64,000 nt of DNA from Geomicrobium sp. JCM 19038 (GCF_000698125.1 NZ_BAXA01000006.1:1-64000), one strand, 5' to 3'. Numbered from the stretch's first letter, positions 1-9,722 are shown. Translations and numbers: made by a program. The notes: generated by a model not told the origin, from the sequence alone.

Positions 1-10
1 CTCCCGCGCT

Positions 11-52
11 TGGCTCTTGCTACACCACGCCTGGCTCTTGCTACACCTCGCA
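11..52. repeat. Two-unit 21-bp tandem repeat
   Basis: Two consecutive 21-bp units (11-31 and 32-52) share the core TGGCTCTTGCTACACC and differ near the end. A related 21-bp pair lies at 37014-37055. Unit length is a multiple of three. No gene is visible before base 80. Confidence 0.6.
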
Positions 53-79
53 CGCTGCTAACTACATCAGAGCACTAGT

Positions 80-1360
80 TCAACTAAGGCGTCCTAGTGC
101 GATATCCAACATCCGCAGTCCATCGTCAATTTGCTCTTTAGTGACGGTGAGCGGTGGAATCATGCGGATCACTTCGCCTTTGTTGCCACAAAAGTAAAAA
201 AGAACGCCTTCTTCAAGGGCAAGATCGAGTATGCGCATAGAACGTACTCCGTCAGGTTTTCCTGTTTCTGGATCTATGATTTCAATGCCGATCATGAGAC
301 CGAGTGAGCGAATGCTACCGATCATAGGATGCTTCTCTTTGAGCTTTTCTAATTGTTCGTGTGCGTATGCACCGACGTTCTTTGCATTTGTTATCAATTC
401 TTCTTCTTTTAGTACTTCTAGCGTTGCGAGTCCGACGCGACAGCCGATCGGATTGCCACCGTATGTTGTGGCGTGACTTCCGAGTGGCCATTGTTGCATT
501 AATTGATGATTAGCAACGGTTGCACTGATCGGTTGTCCTGAAGCCATGGCTTTAGCAATCGCCATAATGTCTGGCACAACGTCAAATACGTCTGATGCGA
601 ACCATTCTCCCGTACGTCCAAAGCCGGTTTGTACTTCATCAAAAATCAAGAGAAATCCTTTTTCATCGCAAATTTCTCGGATGCGTTGTACCCATCCTTT
701 TGGAGGGATTACATAGCCGCCTTCACCGAGCACTGGTTCCATAATGACCGCTGCAACTTCTTCTGCTTCCACTTGATGCGCGAAGAGCTTATCAAACTGG
801 TCATCAAGTTTTTGAATCGCCTCCTGCTCATCATCGCTCGGATCGTAATATGGAATTTGGTACGTTCCACTAACTGGTTGATGTTTACGGTATTTCGCTT
901 TTGATGTACTTACCGCTAGCGACCCGAGTGTACGGCCGTGAAATCCTCCGACAAAAGAAATTACGTACGGCTTTTTCGTAACATGACGAGCCAGCTTTAA
1001 CGCGCCTTCGATTGCTTCTGTCCCGCTATTGCCAAAGAAAAAGCAGTCTAAATCCCCAGGCATGACGTTTGCCAATTCATCAGCATACTTCAAAATTGAT
1101 TCATATTGGATCACACCAATCGGTCCGTGAGTTAACTCGTCCGCAGCATCTTTGATTGCTTGAACAACTTTCGGGTGACGATGACCGACATTTGTTACGG
1201 CAATGCCTGACGTGAAATCAAGGTATTCCTTGCCATCAAGACCGTAATAATAGACGCCTTCTTCTTTGACGACCGGTAAATTCGGGTGATCTTTTGCCAT
1301 ACTCGGCGCTAAACGCTCTGGTAATTTCTCAATAAGGTGATTCCAATTATTATGTGACAC
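80..1360 (-). CDS. Class III aminotransferase (4-aminobutyrate/acetylornithine type)
   Basis: A PLP-dependent transaminase of 426 residues, the usual family length. It would move an amino group from an omega-amino acid or ornithine-type donor to 2-oxoglutarate or pyruvate in the cytosol. The PLP-phosphate loop GNSGTEA lies near residue 110, the [11 protein letters not shown] motif begins at 241, and the Schiff-base lysine is K270 in AIAKAM. The start is GTG, placed 9 bases after AGAAGGAGA. A terminator of the upstream gene lies just ahead, so it is probably transcribed on its own. The exact donor (GABA or another omega-amine) cannot be read from the sequence. Confidence 0.85.
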   Translation of the reverse strand: MSHNNWNHLIEKLPERLAPSMAKDHPNLPVVKEEGVYYYGLDGKEYLDFTSGIAVTNVGHRHPKVVQAIKDAADELTHGPIGVIQYESILKYADELANVMPGDLDCFFFGNSGTEAIEGALKLARHVTKKPYVISFVGGFHGRTLGSLAVSTSKAKYRKHQPVSGTYQIPYYDPSDDEQEAIQKLDDQFDKLFAHQVEAEEVAAVIMEPVLGEGGYVIPPKGWVQRIREICDEKGFLLIFDEVQTGFGRTGEWFASDVFDVVPDIMAIAKAMASGQPISATVANHQLMQQWPLGSHATTYGGNPIGCRVGLATLEVLKEEELITNAKNVGAYAHEQLEKLKEKHPMIGSIRSLGLMIGIEIIDPETGKPDGVRSMRILDLALEEGVLFYFCGNKGEVIRMIPPLTVTKEQIDDGLRMLDIALGRLS

Positions 1361-1380
1361 GAAAACGTCTCCTTCTATAG

Positions 1381-1404
1381 AAAAGAGGCCCGCTCGGGAG
1401 CCTC
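1381..1404 (-). terminator. Terminator after the YjiH-like gene
   Basis: On the minus strand a GC-rich hairpin (GAGGC...GCCTC with an inner CCCG/CGGG) is followed by TTTTC. It separates the YjiH-like gene from the aminotransferase. Confidence 0.65.
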
Positions 1405-1426
1405 AACATCGTTTGCTTTATTATAC

Positions 1427-2791
1427 TTAAAAAATAATGAAATGAGCAATGAAAACAACGATCGGTAGTGTAATCGCTGTACGGATTAAGAAAAGTGCGA
1501 GCAGTTGCCAGAAGTTCACAGGAATCTTTGAGCGGATTAGCATAACGCCAATTTCAGATAAATAGATGAGCTGCGTGAGAGAAACAGCACCAACTACGAA
1601 ACGAGTCAGTTCGCTCTCTATACCACTTGCGAGGATCGCTGGCAAGAACATGTCTGCAAAGCCTACAAGTAGTGCAGGAGCTGCTAAGTGCGCTTCAGGA
1701 ATTTGCATCCATTCCAGGATTGGAATTAACGGATACGAAATGATTTGGAAAAAGCTTGTGAACTCAGCAATGATTAGTGCCAGTGTACCAATCGCCATAA
1801 CAATCGGAAGCATCCCTAGCCAAATATCCGTAGCATTGAACAATCCTTTTTTAACGATTTGTACAGGCTTGTCTGATTGAGCCGCTTTTTGAACTGCTCG
1901 TTCAAACGCAAATGATAACGTTGATTGATTGTTTGGTACTTCTTCTTTTATTTGTTTCCCAACTGGACCGTAATACTCATTTTGCATTTTAGAAAGTGGT
2001 GGAATTCTTGGGCAGATGATTGCTGCAACAAACACCCCTACGAGTACCGTTCCATAGAAAGGTAAGAACATGCCTTCGAGTTCTAACATTGAAGCAATAA
2101 TTAATGCAAAGCCGATGCTCGTAATTGTAAAGTTTGTTACAATGACCGCTGATTCTTTCTTTGTATAATAGCCATTTTCATATTGATCAATTGTAATTAA
2201 AATACTTACCATGTTGTTACCCATCCATGATGCCATCGCATCAACTGCAGATCTACCTGGAAGTTGGAAGAACGGACGCATCACTTTACGTGCCATCGTT
2301 CCAAGCCATTCCATCAGACCGTAGTTAACGAGAAGAGGAAGTAGCATCCCCATCACAAACGTCCAAACAGCGAGAGTCGGTAAAAGTCCTGTTAAAACCT
2401 CTCCTCCGGTCGTTTCATGCAAAACGACTGTTGGTCCAATTTGAAAGTAAACGAGAACAGCAAACACGGCACCAACAACACGAATGGATAGCCAGATTGG
2501 ATGAACGACAACAAGTGGATGAAGATTTGATTTCATGAGCCATTCTGGCTTTGTCATCGTTGCTAATAGCGAACCAAAACCAGAGAAAAATAACACGGCT
2601 ACGAGTAGCTCAACAATCATGGGCTCAAGAAAGCTTTGAACACTATTCGCCAAGACGGCAATAAGTACAAGCCATTGTCCATCGATAGGAAGTGGAATAA
2701 GAAATAAAAATGCGCCGATAATCGTCGGTATTAAAAACTTTAATTTATGATTAGTCATTTTTGTATTTGTAGATTGAATTGCTGTCTTCAT
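1427..2791 (-). CDS. YjiH family membrane protein (nucleoside-recognition Gate domain)
   Basis: A 454-residue integral membrane protein with about ten hydrophobic segments. The stretches around MASWMGNNMVSILITIDQYE and the C-terminal GVMLIRSKIPVNFWQL resemble YjiH-family proteins carrying the nucleoside-recognition/Gate domain; the family's substrate is not established. The start ATG has a weak AGGGAA site. It is monocistronic by appearance: a terminator follows, and the next upstream gene ends with its own terminator. Family assignment is from memory of the fold pattern and is fairly secure; function is unknown. Confidence 0.75.
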   Translation of the reverse strand: MKTAIQSTNTKMTNHKLKFLIPTIIGAFLFLIPLPIDGQWLVLIAVLANSVQSFLEPMIVELLVAVLFFSGFGSLLATMTKPEWLMKSNLHPLVVVHPIWLSIRVVGAVFAVLVYFQIGPTVVLHETTGGEVLTGLLPTLAVWTFVMGMLLPLLVNYGLMEWLGTMARKVMRPFFQLPGRSAVDAMASWMGNNMVSILITIDQYENGYYTKKESAVIVTNFTITSIGFALIIASMLELEGMFLPFYGTVLVGVFVAAIICPRIPPLSKMQNEYYGPVGKQIKEEVPNNQSTLSFAFERAVQKAAQSDKPVQIVKKGLFNATDIWLGMLPIVMAIGTLALIIAEFTSFFQIISYPLIPILEWMQIPEAHLAAPALLVGFADMFLPAILASGIESELTRFVVGAVSLTQLIYLSEIGVMLIRSKIPVNFWQLLALFLIRTAITLPIVVFIAHFIIF

Positions 2792-2911
2792 GACATTCCC
2801 TCATTTCTATATTTATTAATATACATTAATAATAATAAGTATGCAATTGAAATAATGACTATATAAAAATAAGAGAATTGCGAATGTGTTACTTATTCCA
2901 TATGAGTATAC

Positions 2912-2940
2912 AAAAAAAGACGAGTGCCTAAGCACTCATC
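2912..2940 (-). terminator. Terminator after the symporter gene
   Basis: Minus strand: GATGAGTGC-TTAG-GCACTCGTC followed by seven T, directly after the stop codon. Confidence 0.85.
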
Positions 2941-2941
2941 C

Positions 2942-4179
2942 TTATGATAATTCGTCTGCATTTTTGTAATCACGCTTCTTTTCCATTCGAGCAACAATAA
3001 CGGATGCAGCAGCGTCACCTGTAATATTAACAGCGGTACGTGACATGTCTAGAATACGGTCTACGGCTAGAATTAATGCAATACCGTCGAGCGGAATTCC
3101 TACTGATTGTAATACCATTGCAAGCATAATGATACCGGCACCTGGAACACTGGCCGTACCTAAGCTTGCGAGTGTTGCTGTAAGAATAATTGTTAGTAAC
3201 TCTGTTACTCCTAGGTCAACAGCATAAACTTGCGCTAAGAAAATCGTAGCCACAGCTTGCATAATCGCCGTACCGTCCATATTGATCGTTGCACCTAACG
3301 GTAGTGTAAAGGAGCTAATCGATTTAGGTACGCCTAAATTCTCTTCTGCTGAGCGCATGGTAACTGGTAGTGTTGCAGAACTACTTGACGTACTAAAAGC
3401 AACTGCCATCGCTGGCATAAAGCCTTTAAAGAATGCAATAGGATTCATTCGCCCCCATACGGAGACGAGTCCACCATAAATGAGCATCATTTGAATTCCT
3501 AATGCAAGAATAATTGCAAGCATATACATAAACATTGATTGTAATGCGCCCCAGCCAAGTTCTCCAATGGCCGATGCGATTAATGCAAAAGCACCGAATG
3601 GCGCGAGCTTCATGACAAGTTTAACGAGCCAAATCATGACTTCATTTGCTTGTTCTACGAGACTTAATAAACCTTTTGTCTTCTCACCTAGCATTGCAAT
3701 ACCGAAACCGATCAGTAAAGCAAAGACGATAATTTGTAGCATCTCACCTGTTGCTAATGATTCAACAGGGTTGTTCGGGATAATATTTACGAGCGTCTCC
3801 ATGATCGGTGGTGCTTCATTCGGCTCGTAACCCTCCATGTCTTGGGTCATTAAGCCTCTGTACCTGGTTGTAAAAGGTACGCAACAGCAATACCAATTGT
3901 AAGCGCTATCGGTGTCGTTAATAAATAAAAACCCATGGTGAAACCACCGATACGTCCAAGTCGTTTTACATCGCTCATGCTCGCAGCTCCAAGCACTAAC
4001 GAGAAGAATACGAGCGGGACAACGAGCATGGAGATTGCTCTTAAGAAAATGTCTCCTACTGGGCTAAGTAGGTAGTAATCAATCTGATTAAACGTTTCTG
4101 TAGGTAGAAATGCATTTAAAGAAAGACCGACAATTAGGCCGGCAATTAATGCAATTATAATCTTTTTTGTTAAACTCAT
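2942..4179 (-). CDS. Dicarboxylate/amino acid:cation symporter (DAACS), frame-broken
   Basis: A glutamate/aspartate/C4-dicarboxylate:cation symporter of the DctA/GltP family. It appears as two reading frames that meet at TAATG near 3850. The first ends ...YLLQPGTEA and the second starts MTQDMEGYEP, and family proteins read straight through this point. Adding one T (GCTTAATG to GCTTTAATG) gives a 412-residue protein of normal length. Signature regions are visible in the second part: the serine-rich AVAFSTSSSSATLP hairpin and the NMDGTAIMQ motif. The start is the ATG at 4179, five bases after GGGGAGGAA, rather than an upstream in-frame ATG. It is followed by its own terminator. I read the break as a missing base, not a split gene. 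Confidence 0.85.
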
Positions 4180-4542
4180 TAAAATTCCTCCCCTAAACCA
4201 CATGGCAAACAATATAATCTAATAGTTCACAATCGTTAAATAATATCGTTAATTTCCTTTTGAGATGTGATTGGAAAGTTTCGTCGACTTCTTTCTCAAA
4301 CAGTAGATACATCATATTATGTATGTTTGCTATTTGTCTATATTTTTTTTTAGATGAATGTTTATTCATCTGCTTTTCCACTAAAAAATTCAGTGCTATC
4401 AAGCCTTTGCTTTCATTTTGGATATGAACGGAAATGTGTATTTTTCGTGCATTTCTATGTTCCTTTGCTTAATATGCTCAAATAGTAACAGGCTCATACA
4501 GCTATTTTTTGATTCAAAAAAGACGAACTCGTGGCTCGTCTT
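4180..4542. other. Intergenic stretch, possible weak 69-codon ORF
   Basis: This AT-rich gap upstream of the symporter should hold its promoter, but I see no convincing -35/-10 pair. A minus-strand ORF of 69 codons (4193-4402) overlaps the symporter leader, has a poor ribosome site and no recognisable family, so I do not call it a gene. Confidence 0.4.
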
Positions 4543-4544
4543 TT
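4515..4544 (-). terminator. Terminator overlapping the NUDIX stop
   Basis: AAAAGACGA...TCGTCTTTT inverted repeat; the 3' part overlaps the stop codon of the NUDIX gene. The A/T flanks would allow it to work in both directions. Confidence 0.7.
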
Positions 4545-4986
4545 AAAGCAATTTGTACAGTTCAACTAAACCAGGTTGCAATTTGTCCGCGAGTTTTATT
4601 ACGTGATTGATATTCATCGTCTTCCATTCATAGTGATAGAGCCATCCATGATCAATGTCATTGCTTTCTACACTATGTGTAAACGCATGTTTACTATCAC
4701 CCGTAAAGATCAAATGGTAATTGTGTCTTGTCATGATTTCTTGCGTTGTGCGTGATTGATAGGTATTGTGACCCAAATAATGAACCATCATTAATTGATT
4801 TTTAGAAATTCCAGATTCTTCAGCAATCTCTCTATACAATGCTTGTTCTAACGTTTCTCCAGGATCAACGGTGCCACCAGGTACTTCTACACCTGCCCAA
4901 TTCGTATCCTCAGAAGTTAGCGTTAGTAACTGTGTTTCGCCAGCGTATTCTCGAGTAATATACGCCGTCACTTTTTGTTGTGACAT
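4543..4986 (-). CDS. NUDIX hydrolase
   Basis: A 147-residue cytosolic pyrophosphohydrolase. The Nudix box (GX5EX7REUXEEXGU) is complete at residues 37-59, from GGTVDPGE through REIAEESG, so the metal-binding glutamates are present. The substrate (nucleotide sugar, dinucleotide or oxidised NTP) cannot be inferred. The ATG start follows AAAAGGGG at an 11-base spacing. It stands alone between terminators. A second NUDIX gene lies at 46856-47260, and the two are not close copies. Confidence 0.85.
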   Translation of the reverse strand: MSQQKVTAYITREYAGETQLLTLTSEDTNWAGVEVPGGTVDPGETLEQALYREIAEESGISKNQLMMVHYLGHNTYQSRTTQEIMTRHNYHLIFTGDSKHAFTHSVESNDIDHGWLYHYEWKTMNINHVIKLADKLQPGLVELYKLL

Positions 4987-5150
4987 GATGTATCAAACCC
5001 CTTTTACACTACGTATTAGTATAGCATGGGAAACAACGAATGAAATCATGCAACTGCCTATCTTAACGCCTAAAAATTTAAATTCTCTTTATTCATTATT
5101 ATGTATATCTATAAATTCGTTGAATGGCGTTAGCGTTGTTTCTACATATA

Positions 5151-5181
5151 AAAGGCAATGACGTCTTACAACGATCATTGC
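5151..5181 (-). terminator. Terminator after the DsbA-like gene
   Basis: Minus strand: GCAATGA...TCATTGC followed by CTTTTAT just after the stop codon at 5197. Confidence 0.6.
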
Positions 5182-5196
5182 TTAGCACTTTATTTA

Positions 5197-5838
5197 TTAC
5201 AATTCTGCCTCAATCGTCTTAACGATTTCTTCGTAATCAAAAGGGTCTTCTATTACATGACCATTGATAACAATCGTTGGCGTTAATTGAATGTCATGTT
5301 CTTGAACAAGATCAATATCTTCCTCAACCTGCTCGCTATACGTTTGATCTAACAGATCATTCGTCAGAATCTCAAGGTCGATCTCTTGGTCGACGTCTTC
5401 AGCAGCAACACGCAGTAACTCATCAACGGTCACCCACTGGGCGTCATGCCCTGCTGCTTCAGGTTGTGCATGGTAAAGTGCCTCATGGTATTCCCAAAAC
5501 GCCTCAGGATGATTGTGCCAAACCGACTCACTAGCAAGAGCTGCAAGCATTGATTCTGCACCGTGGAAAGGAGCATTAATTAACGCGAAATTCGCTTGTC
5601 CATTCTCTATGTAATCGTCTTTTAGTTGTTGAAAAACCGTCTCATCCCAAACTTTACAAGCTGGGCACTTATAATCACCAAACTCAATAATCGTCACTTC
5701 AGCCTCTTCTTCACCGAGGGTAGGTTGTGTTGCTACTTCAATTTGTTCCATTGTATCTTGACTGCCAGGGTAGAAAAAGTAGAAGCCTGCAATAACAAGT
5801 ACTGCTACCGCAATCGTCACAGAAACTAGATATTTCAT
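5197..5838 (-). CDS. DsbA/BdbD-like membrane-anchored thiol-disulfide oxidoreductase
   Basis: A 213-residue extracytoplasmic thioredoxin-fold protein that would introduce or shuffle disulfides in exported proteins. Residues 3-21 form an uncleaved-looking signal anchor. The redox motif CPAC is near residue 58, in FGDYKCPACKVW, and the cis-proline loop TPTIVING is near residue 190. The helical insert typical of DsbA lies between them. The protein is strongly acidic outside the anchor (many E and D), as expected for an alkaliphile's surface protein. No BdbC-type quinone-linked partner is adjacent. Confidence 0.85.
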   Translation of the reverse strand: MKYLVSVTIAVAVLVIAGFYFFYPGSQDTMEQIEVATQPTLGEEEAEVTIIEFGDYKCPACKVWDETVFQQLKDDYIENGQANFALINAPFHGAESMLAALASESVWHNHPEAFWEYHEALYHAQPEAAGHDAQWVTVDELLRVAAEDVDQEIDLEILTNDLLDQTYSEQVEEDIDLVQEHDIQLTPTIVINGHVIEDPFDYEEIVKTIEAEL

Positions 5839-5984
5839 AAAATAATTCCCCTTTCTTCTATTCTATCCTACATGCTTTTTTCTATTAAGTCGGAACTAAA
5901 TCGTGACAAGTTTTTAACGGATAAGCTGCGTAAATTTTTTCATTATTAATCATAACGTTGTCTAAGCTTCCCACATTCAGACAA

Positions 5985-6013
5985 AAATAAAACGCTGCAA
6001 TCGCTCGCAGCGT
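5985..6013 (-). terminator. Terminator after the 89-aa gene
   Basis: Minus strand: ACGCTGC-GAGCGATT-GCAGCGT followed by TTTATTTTT, 14 bases past the stop codon. Confidence 0.7.
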
Positions 6014-6026
6014 ATGTTCATTCATA

Positions 6027-6296
6027 TTAGTTTGCGTTTTGTAACCCACCAGGTTGGCATGTGACGATTAAAACATCGGCATCAGTATCTGTAAATTCAT
6101 TGAGTGTGACTGGAATGTCGGTCGTTGCTGGATGATGGTCCATTGCAAAACGCATAAGGGCGTAATCTCTAGAACATTCTCTCCAGTCATCTGGCCCATT
6201 CTCCCAAACTCTTTTTTTATAGATACTCATTGCCTTCTGCTTCGTCGGTGCCTTTACTAACGCATAAAATGGCGCAAAGAACTCGTAGTACTTCAT
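6027..6296 (-). CDS. Hypothetical protein, 89 aa
   Basis: I do not recognise this protein. It is soluble, with the N-terminal pattern KYYEFFAPFYALVKAPTKQK, and has no membrane segment or metal motif. It has a good ribosome site (GGAGGATTAGGGG before ATG) and its own terminator, so it is likely a real monocistronic gene. The 274 bases upstream (6297-6570) hold no other gene that I can see. Confidence 0.65.
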   Translation of the reverse strand: MKYYEFFAPFYALVKAPTKQKAMSIYKKRVWENGPDDWRECSRDYALMRFAMDHHPATTDIPVTLNEFTDTDADVLIVTCQPGGLQNAN

Positions 6297-6570
6297 CCCC
6301 TAATCCTCCAACATTGCAGTCTCGTGCTGTGAATCTATACAGCTTATGCACGTAAGATAAGAAAATCCATTTCATTTACCTACAGCACGGAAAATTAGGC
6401 TCCAAAAATGATGAATGTGACAATTTGCCAACAATGTTATTTATGGTAGCCGGAGACTAGAGTACTCCTATTCTGAAGGACTGTCAACACCTTTAATGCA
6501 AAAAATATTCGTCAATTTTTGCATGTGTAATTGTAAGGCTTTTCATATGAAAATTAGCAGAAAACATTGC

Positions 6571-7023
6571 TCATTGATCATTTAATTTTGTATGAATTTG
6601 TTCAAGGTGATGTTGATCGTGTTTAGCAAACATTTTCGCAAAGCTTTCCGCAGAAAATTCACGTTTCCCCTCGCCAATTGTAAATCGAACCTCAGGGTCT
6701 ACCGTCGATAATTGATGCACAAGTTTTCGACGGTCTGTTGTGAATGCCGAAATAATCTCTTTTACACCTAGTTCTTCTCGTACTTGCAACTGTTCTTTGT
6801 TAAACTGCTCTACTTCTGGAAATGCTTCCAAGACAGCACCTTCTTTCATATCTGGTAACCAGTTGTGTAAGCATTGTTCGTCCCAAGCGTTCAAATGAGC
6901 AACGATTTCTCGAATTGACCATTTTCCTTCCTCAATTGGATCCACGAGATCTTGTTCAGGAAATTCTTGTAGTCGTTCAATTTCTACAATGGTTTGTGTA
7001 AATGATTCGAATGGTTTTTTCAA
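6571..7023 (-). CDS. DinB/ClbS-type four-helix bundle protein
   Basis: A 150-residue protein of the DinB/DfsB superfamily, whose members include bacillithiol-dependent transferases and unknowns. The putative metal-binding histidines are in EIVAHLNAWDE (about residue 43) and in KHDQHHLEQI near the C terminus. The start is TTG, read from AAGGAGTG with an eight-base gap. No partner gene suggests a substrate. A second, unrelated-looking DinB protein is at 13439-13942. Confidence 0.75.
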   Translation of the reverse strand: MKKPFESFTQTIVEIERLQEFPEQDLVDPIEEGKWSIREIVAHLNAWDEQCLHNWLPDMKEGAVLEAFPEVEQFNKEQLQVREELGVKEIISAFTTDRRKLVHQLSTVDPEVRFTIGEGKREFSAESFAKMFAKHDQHHLEQIHTKLNDQ

Positions 7024-7133
7024 AATCGTTCACTCCTTATAAATTGTTGATTTCCTGTCATTCAAAGTAGTTGATAACGAATAACTGACGCGGTATAGTA
7101 CTCTCGTACTGATTTTAAGAGGTGAGACATATC

Positions 7134-7835
7134 ATGAGGACTTTTTTAGCCTATACACATGCTGCACTCTACTTGCTACGTATTCTTCCGTCGATGATAA
7201 TACTTAAACGCAAGCAAGACGAGCACGCGTATAATAAAACGAATCAATTTGCCAAAATTTTATCTGATCGTACGTTGCGCATTGCAAAAACTGAAGTTGT
7301 CGTAAACGGAAAAGAAAATATTCCTGATGACAATCGTTACGTGCTCGTTTCTAATCATCAAGGAAACTTCGACATTCCAATTCTTTTATCTCACATCAAT
7401 CCAAATCTTGCTTTTATCGCAAAAACCTCACTACAAAAGGTTCCATTCTTCGGTACTTGGATGACGTTAAAACGATGCATCTTTATTGATCAATCCGACC
7501 CAAGGCAATCTGTGCGCCAACTCTCTAAAGGCGGCGAGCAAGTGAATCACGGTACGCCACTTTGTATTTTCCCAGAAGGCCATCGAAGTAAAGACCATTC
7601 AGTGCAATCGTTTAGCAACGCTGGCGCTAGAATGGCTAAAAAAGCAGGTGTGCAGATCTTACCTGTGAGCATTAGTGGCTCTTATCGCGTCATGGAAGAA
7701 AATGACGGTAAGATTAAACCAGCACATGTCGTGGTCACCGTTCATCCTTTAGTAAACCCTGAAGAACATGCAAGCGCGTCAACACTCAACACGCACATTC
7801 ACACGATGATTACGAGTAGCGTCAACACTCCTTAA
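7134..7835 (+). CDS. 1-acyl-sn-glycerol-3-phosphate acyltransferase
   Basis: A PlsC-family membrane-associated acyltransferase, about 233 residues, which makes phosphatidic acid from lysophosphatidate. The catalytic HX4D box is seen as NHQGNFD near residue 81, and the glycerophosphate-binding FPEGHRS block near residue 150. I place the start at the ATG at 7134 because AAGAGGTGAG sits just upstream; the GTG 12 bases earlier lies inside that ribosome site. The gene converges on the TspO-like gene, and the two stop codons overlap by four bases. Confidence 0.85.
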   Translation: MRTFLAYTHAALYLLRILPSMIILKRKQDEHAYNKTNQFAKILSDRTLRIAKTEVVVNGKENIPDDNRYVLVSNHQGNFDIPILLSHINPNLAFIAKTSLQKVPFFGTWMTLKRCIFIDQSDPRQSVRQLSKGGEQVNHGTPLCIFPEGHRSKDHSVQSFSNAGARMAKKAGVQILPVSISGSYRVMEENDGKIKPAHVVVTVHPLVNPEEHASASTLNTHIHTMITSSVNTP

Positions 7836-8563
7836 CGAGAGCGTTGACGTGCTTTTTGTCGTACGACAAGTAAAAACATTGCTAGAATAACAATCACACT
7901 TACGACCGTTATAACTTGTATGAAAGTAGATGGTGTTTCAGCAAAGATTGCTACATATGACCATACGATCACGAGTGGATAAATCACATCTTTGAAATAG
8001 AGCGTAATACCAACTGCTAATGCAGCTCCAATCAACAACATAATAACTGACCAAGCCATTTCATTTAAACCGAGAAACGTTGGTACATCATTTTGAACGA
8101 ATGTAACAAATACATTCGCGATGCTTGCCACAGTGATCCAGCCTAAGTACATAGAGAAAGGCAAGCGATCAAAGAACTTAGCGTCTCGTGAATTCGTAAT
8201 TCTTAAATACATCACAACAAGTGTAATTAACAACAAGAAAATAATAATCGTCGATACGACGAGCCATTGTTGAGTAAAAGCAATAATCCATGCACCATTT
8301 AATAAAAAGTTAATTGATGGTAGAATGCCTACTCTTTCATAGACCCCTCTCGTAGAACGCCCACTTACAAACGTTCGTAAAATCCAGATGAATAATAGTA
8401 CATAAATAACTCCCCAAATTGAAAACGCAAAACCAGCTGGTTGAATCAGTGGCTGATCTTGATTAGCTACATCTCCAACATTCGTTGCAGAGCTATAATT
8501 TAAGATGATCATAATAATAAATGTAATGATATGCACAATCGCAAGTCTAAACGCTACTTTCAA
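7832..8563 (-). CDS. TspO/MBR-like membrane protein
   Basis: A 243-residue integral membrane protein with about seven hydrophobic segments. The PAGFAFSIWGVIY motif near residue 42 and a repeated five-helix pattern match the longer TspO/MBR (tryptophan-rich sensory) relatives, longer than the 160-residue TspO core. Function in bacteria is unsettled (porphyrin or stress related). The start is TTG after AAAGGAGGAA. No tetrapyrrole genes are nearby. Confidence 0.7.
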   Translation of the reverse strand: MKVAFRLAIVHIITFIIMIILNYSSATNVGDVANQDQPLIQPAGFAFSIWGVIYVLLFIWILRTFVSGRSTRGVYERVGILPSINFLLNGAWIIAFTQQWLVVSTIIIFLLLITLVVMYLRITNSRDAKFFDRLPFSMYLGWITVASIANVFVTFVQNDVPTFLGLNEMAWSVIMLLIGAALAVGITLYFKDVIYPLVIVWSYVAIFAETPSTFIQVITVVSVIVILAMFLLVVRQKARQRSR

Positions 8564-8649
8564 CTAGATTCCTCCTTTATATCTAGAACCTTTTCCTTTC
8601 TATTCCACTAACAGTTCTCGACATAAACGTCGGAATCACAAAAACTCAT

Positions 8650-8674
8650 AAAAAAAGAGTGAGCACCGCTCACT
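8650..8674 (-). terminator. Terminator after the 55-aa gene
   Basis: Minus strand: AGTGAGC-GGT-GCTCACT followed by CTTTTTTT. Confidence 0.8.
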
Positions 8675-8690
8675 TCATGTCACTTCTATG

Positions 8691-8858
8691 TTAGATTGAT
8701 CTAATTTCCCACTTTGTTGCATTTGGTAATAAATGACGATTTAATGCAAACGCTAAATGACTTGCAGTAATCGAATCGACAAAGATTTTCTCCAAGTGGC
8801 TGCTAGAGTCCTTTAGGGTTTCTGTAACCCCATTTCGAACTCTTACGATTGTGAACAT
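8691..8858 (-). CDS. Small hypothetical protein, 55 aa
   Basis: A short ORF beginning MFTIVRVRNGVTETLKDSSS. It is supported by a strong GGAGGTG ribosome site seven bases before the ATG and by a terminator right after the stop. It is soluble and slightly basic, with no recognised family. Being flanked by its own regulatory signals makes it likely to be translated. Confidence 0.6.
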   Translation of the reverse strand: MFTIVRVRNGVTETLKDSSSHLEKIFVDSITASHLAFALNRHLLPNATKWEIRSI

Positions 8859-8980
8859 TAGGGCACCTCCTAAATTCTTACAGCCTTTAACTGTGGGTTA
8901 ATTATGTCATAGTTTTTAGAATATTAATAGTATGTATCATAAATTAAAAACTTCTCTCTCTTGAACCGACATATAAGCAT

Positions 8981-9012
8981 AAAAAAATCGGCACTTCGAC
9001 ATCGAAATACCG
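8981..9012 (-). terminator. Terminator after the lipoprotein gene
   Basis: Minus strand: CGGTATTTCGA-TG-TCGAAGTGCCG, then a T-run. Confidence 0.75.
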
Positions 9013-9022
9013 CATCGCTTTT

Positions 9023-9592
9023 CTATTCTCCTAACCTTACTGCCATCGTTTCTGGGTTTATTAGCACTTTCCAATGATCTTGCTCTGTAAAAGAAAGCTC
9101 TTGATTATCAATTAAATAGGTTCCTTGCCACTCTCCTCTAACGTGAATGACTGTCCATTCCTCATCATACGTCATATACGTGTCATGTTCGAGCCAACGA
9201 ACATTTGATTCTCCTTCACTCGTCGATTTAAGGTCAACAATTTCAACACGATCGTCATCCTCAGTATCAATGAATAATTGAACACTTCTATTATAGTAGT
9301 TACCCGGATCGTCAAGATTATCTAGAATTAAGGTTACTTCTGTTATCGTCTCGTCGAGCTCCTTTTTTTGAAACGTATAGGTAGACTCATTTTCTCCTAT
9401 AATTGAAGACAAGTAGTTGATTCGAATTTCAACGTCTTCCCACGAATAACTCGCTACTTCTTCTAGTTCTACTTCCTTCATTGTAAATTCCACCGGAAGG
9501 CGCTCTTGAAAATCTCTAAAAGCTCTTGCCTCTGAGCTACACGCTACGAGTAAAACATAGACAACTAGAAAAATTACATACTTCCACCTCAG
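9023..9592 (-). CDS. Putative lipoprotein, apparent CTG start
   Basis: The conventional ORF begins with a GTG at 9493, but the open frame continues upstream through a clear lipoprotein signal: RWK, a hydrophobic YVIFLVVYVLLV core and the lipobox LLVAC. No ATG, GTG or TTG lies in frame before it. A CTG at 9592 sits eight bases after GGGGGGAGG and is the best start, giving 189 residues. The mature part is acidic and predicted to be beta-rich. Its C terminus (GEWQGTYL...SFTEQDHWKV) resembles that of the lipoprotein at 51527-52216, so the two appear to be paralogues. Function unknown. The CTG could also reflect a base-call error. Confidence 0.6.
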   Translation of the reverse strand: MRWKYVIFLVVYVLLVACSSEARAFRDFQERLPVEFTMKEVELEEVASYSWEDVEIRINYLSSIIGENESTYTFQKKELDETITEVTLILDNLDDPGNYYNRSVQLFIDTEDDDRVEIVDLKSTSEGESNVRWLEHDTYMTYDEEWTVIHVRGEWQGTYLIDNQELSFTEQDHWKVLINPETMAVRLGE

Positions 9593-9722
9593 TACGAACG
9601 CCTCCCCCCATCTTTGTGTGCTGTACTATACCCAAAACAGCCTTTTCCCCAAACCTAAATTGAGGAAAAATTACAAAATAAGGAATTTCACCAGTGAAAT
9701 ACTACATTCACCTATCACGCTC

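Noticed and set aside
11-52. CRISPR array
   Set aside because: Only two direct units with no spacers, and no cas genes in the window.
3845-3856. Programmed frameshift or split symporter at TAATG
   Set aside because: No slippery heptamer and no known family precedent, and the same kind of single-base loss occurs in many other genes here.
4193-4402. A 69-codon minus-strand ORF overlapping the symporter start
   Set aside because: Poor ribosome site, overlap with the symporter leader and no family resemblance.
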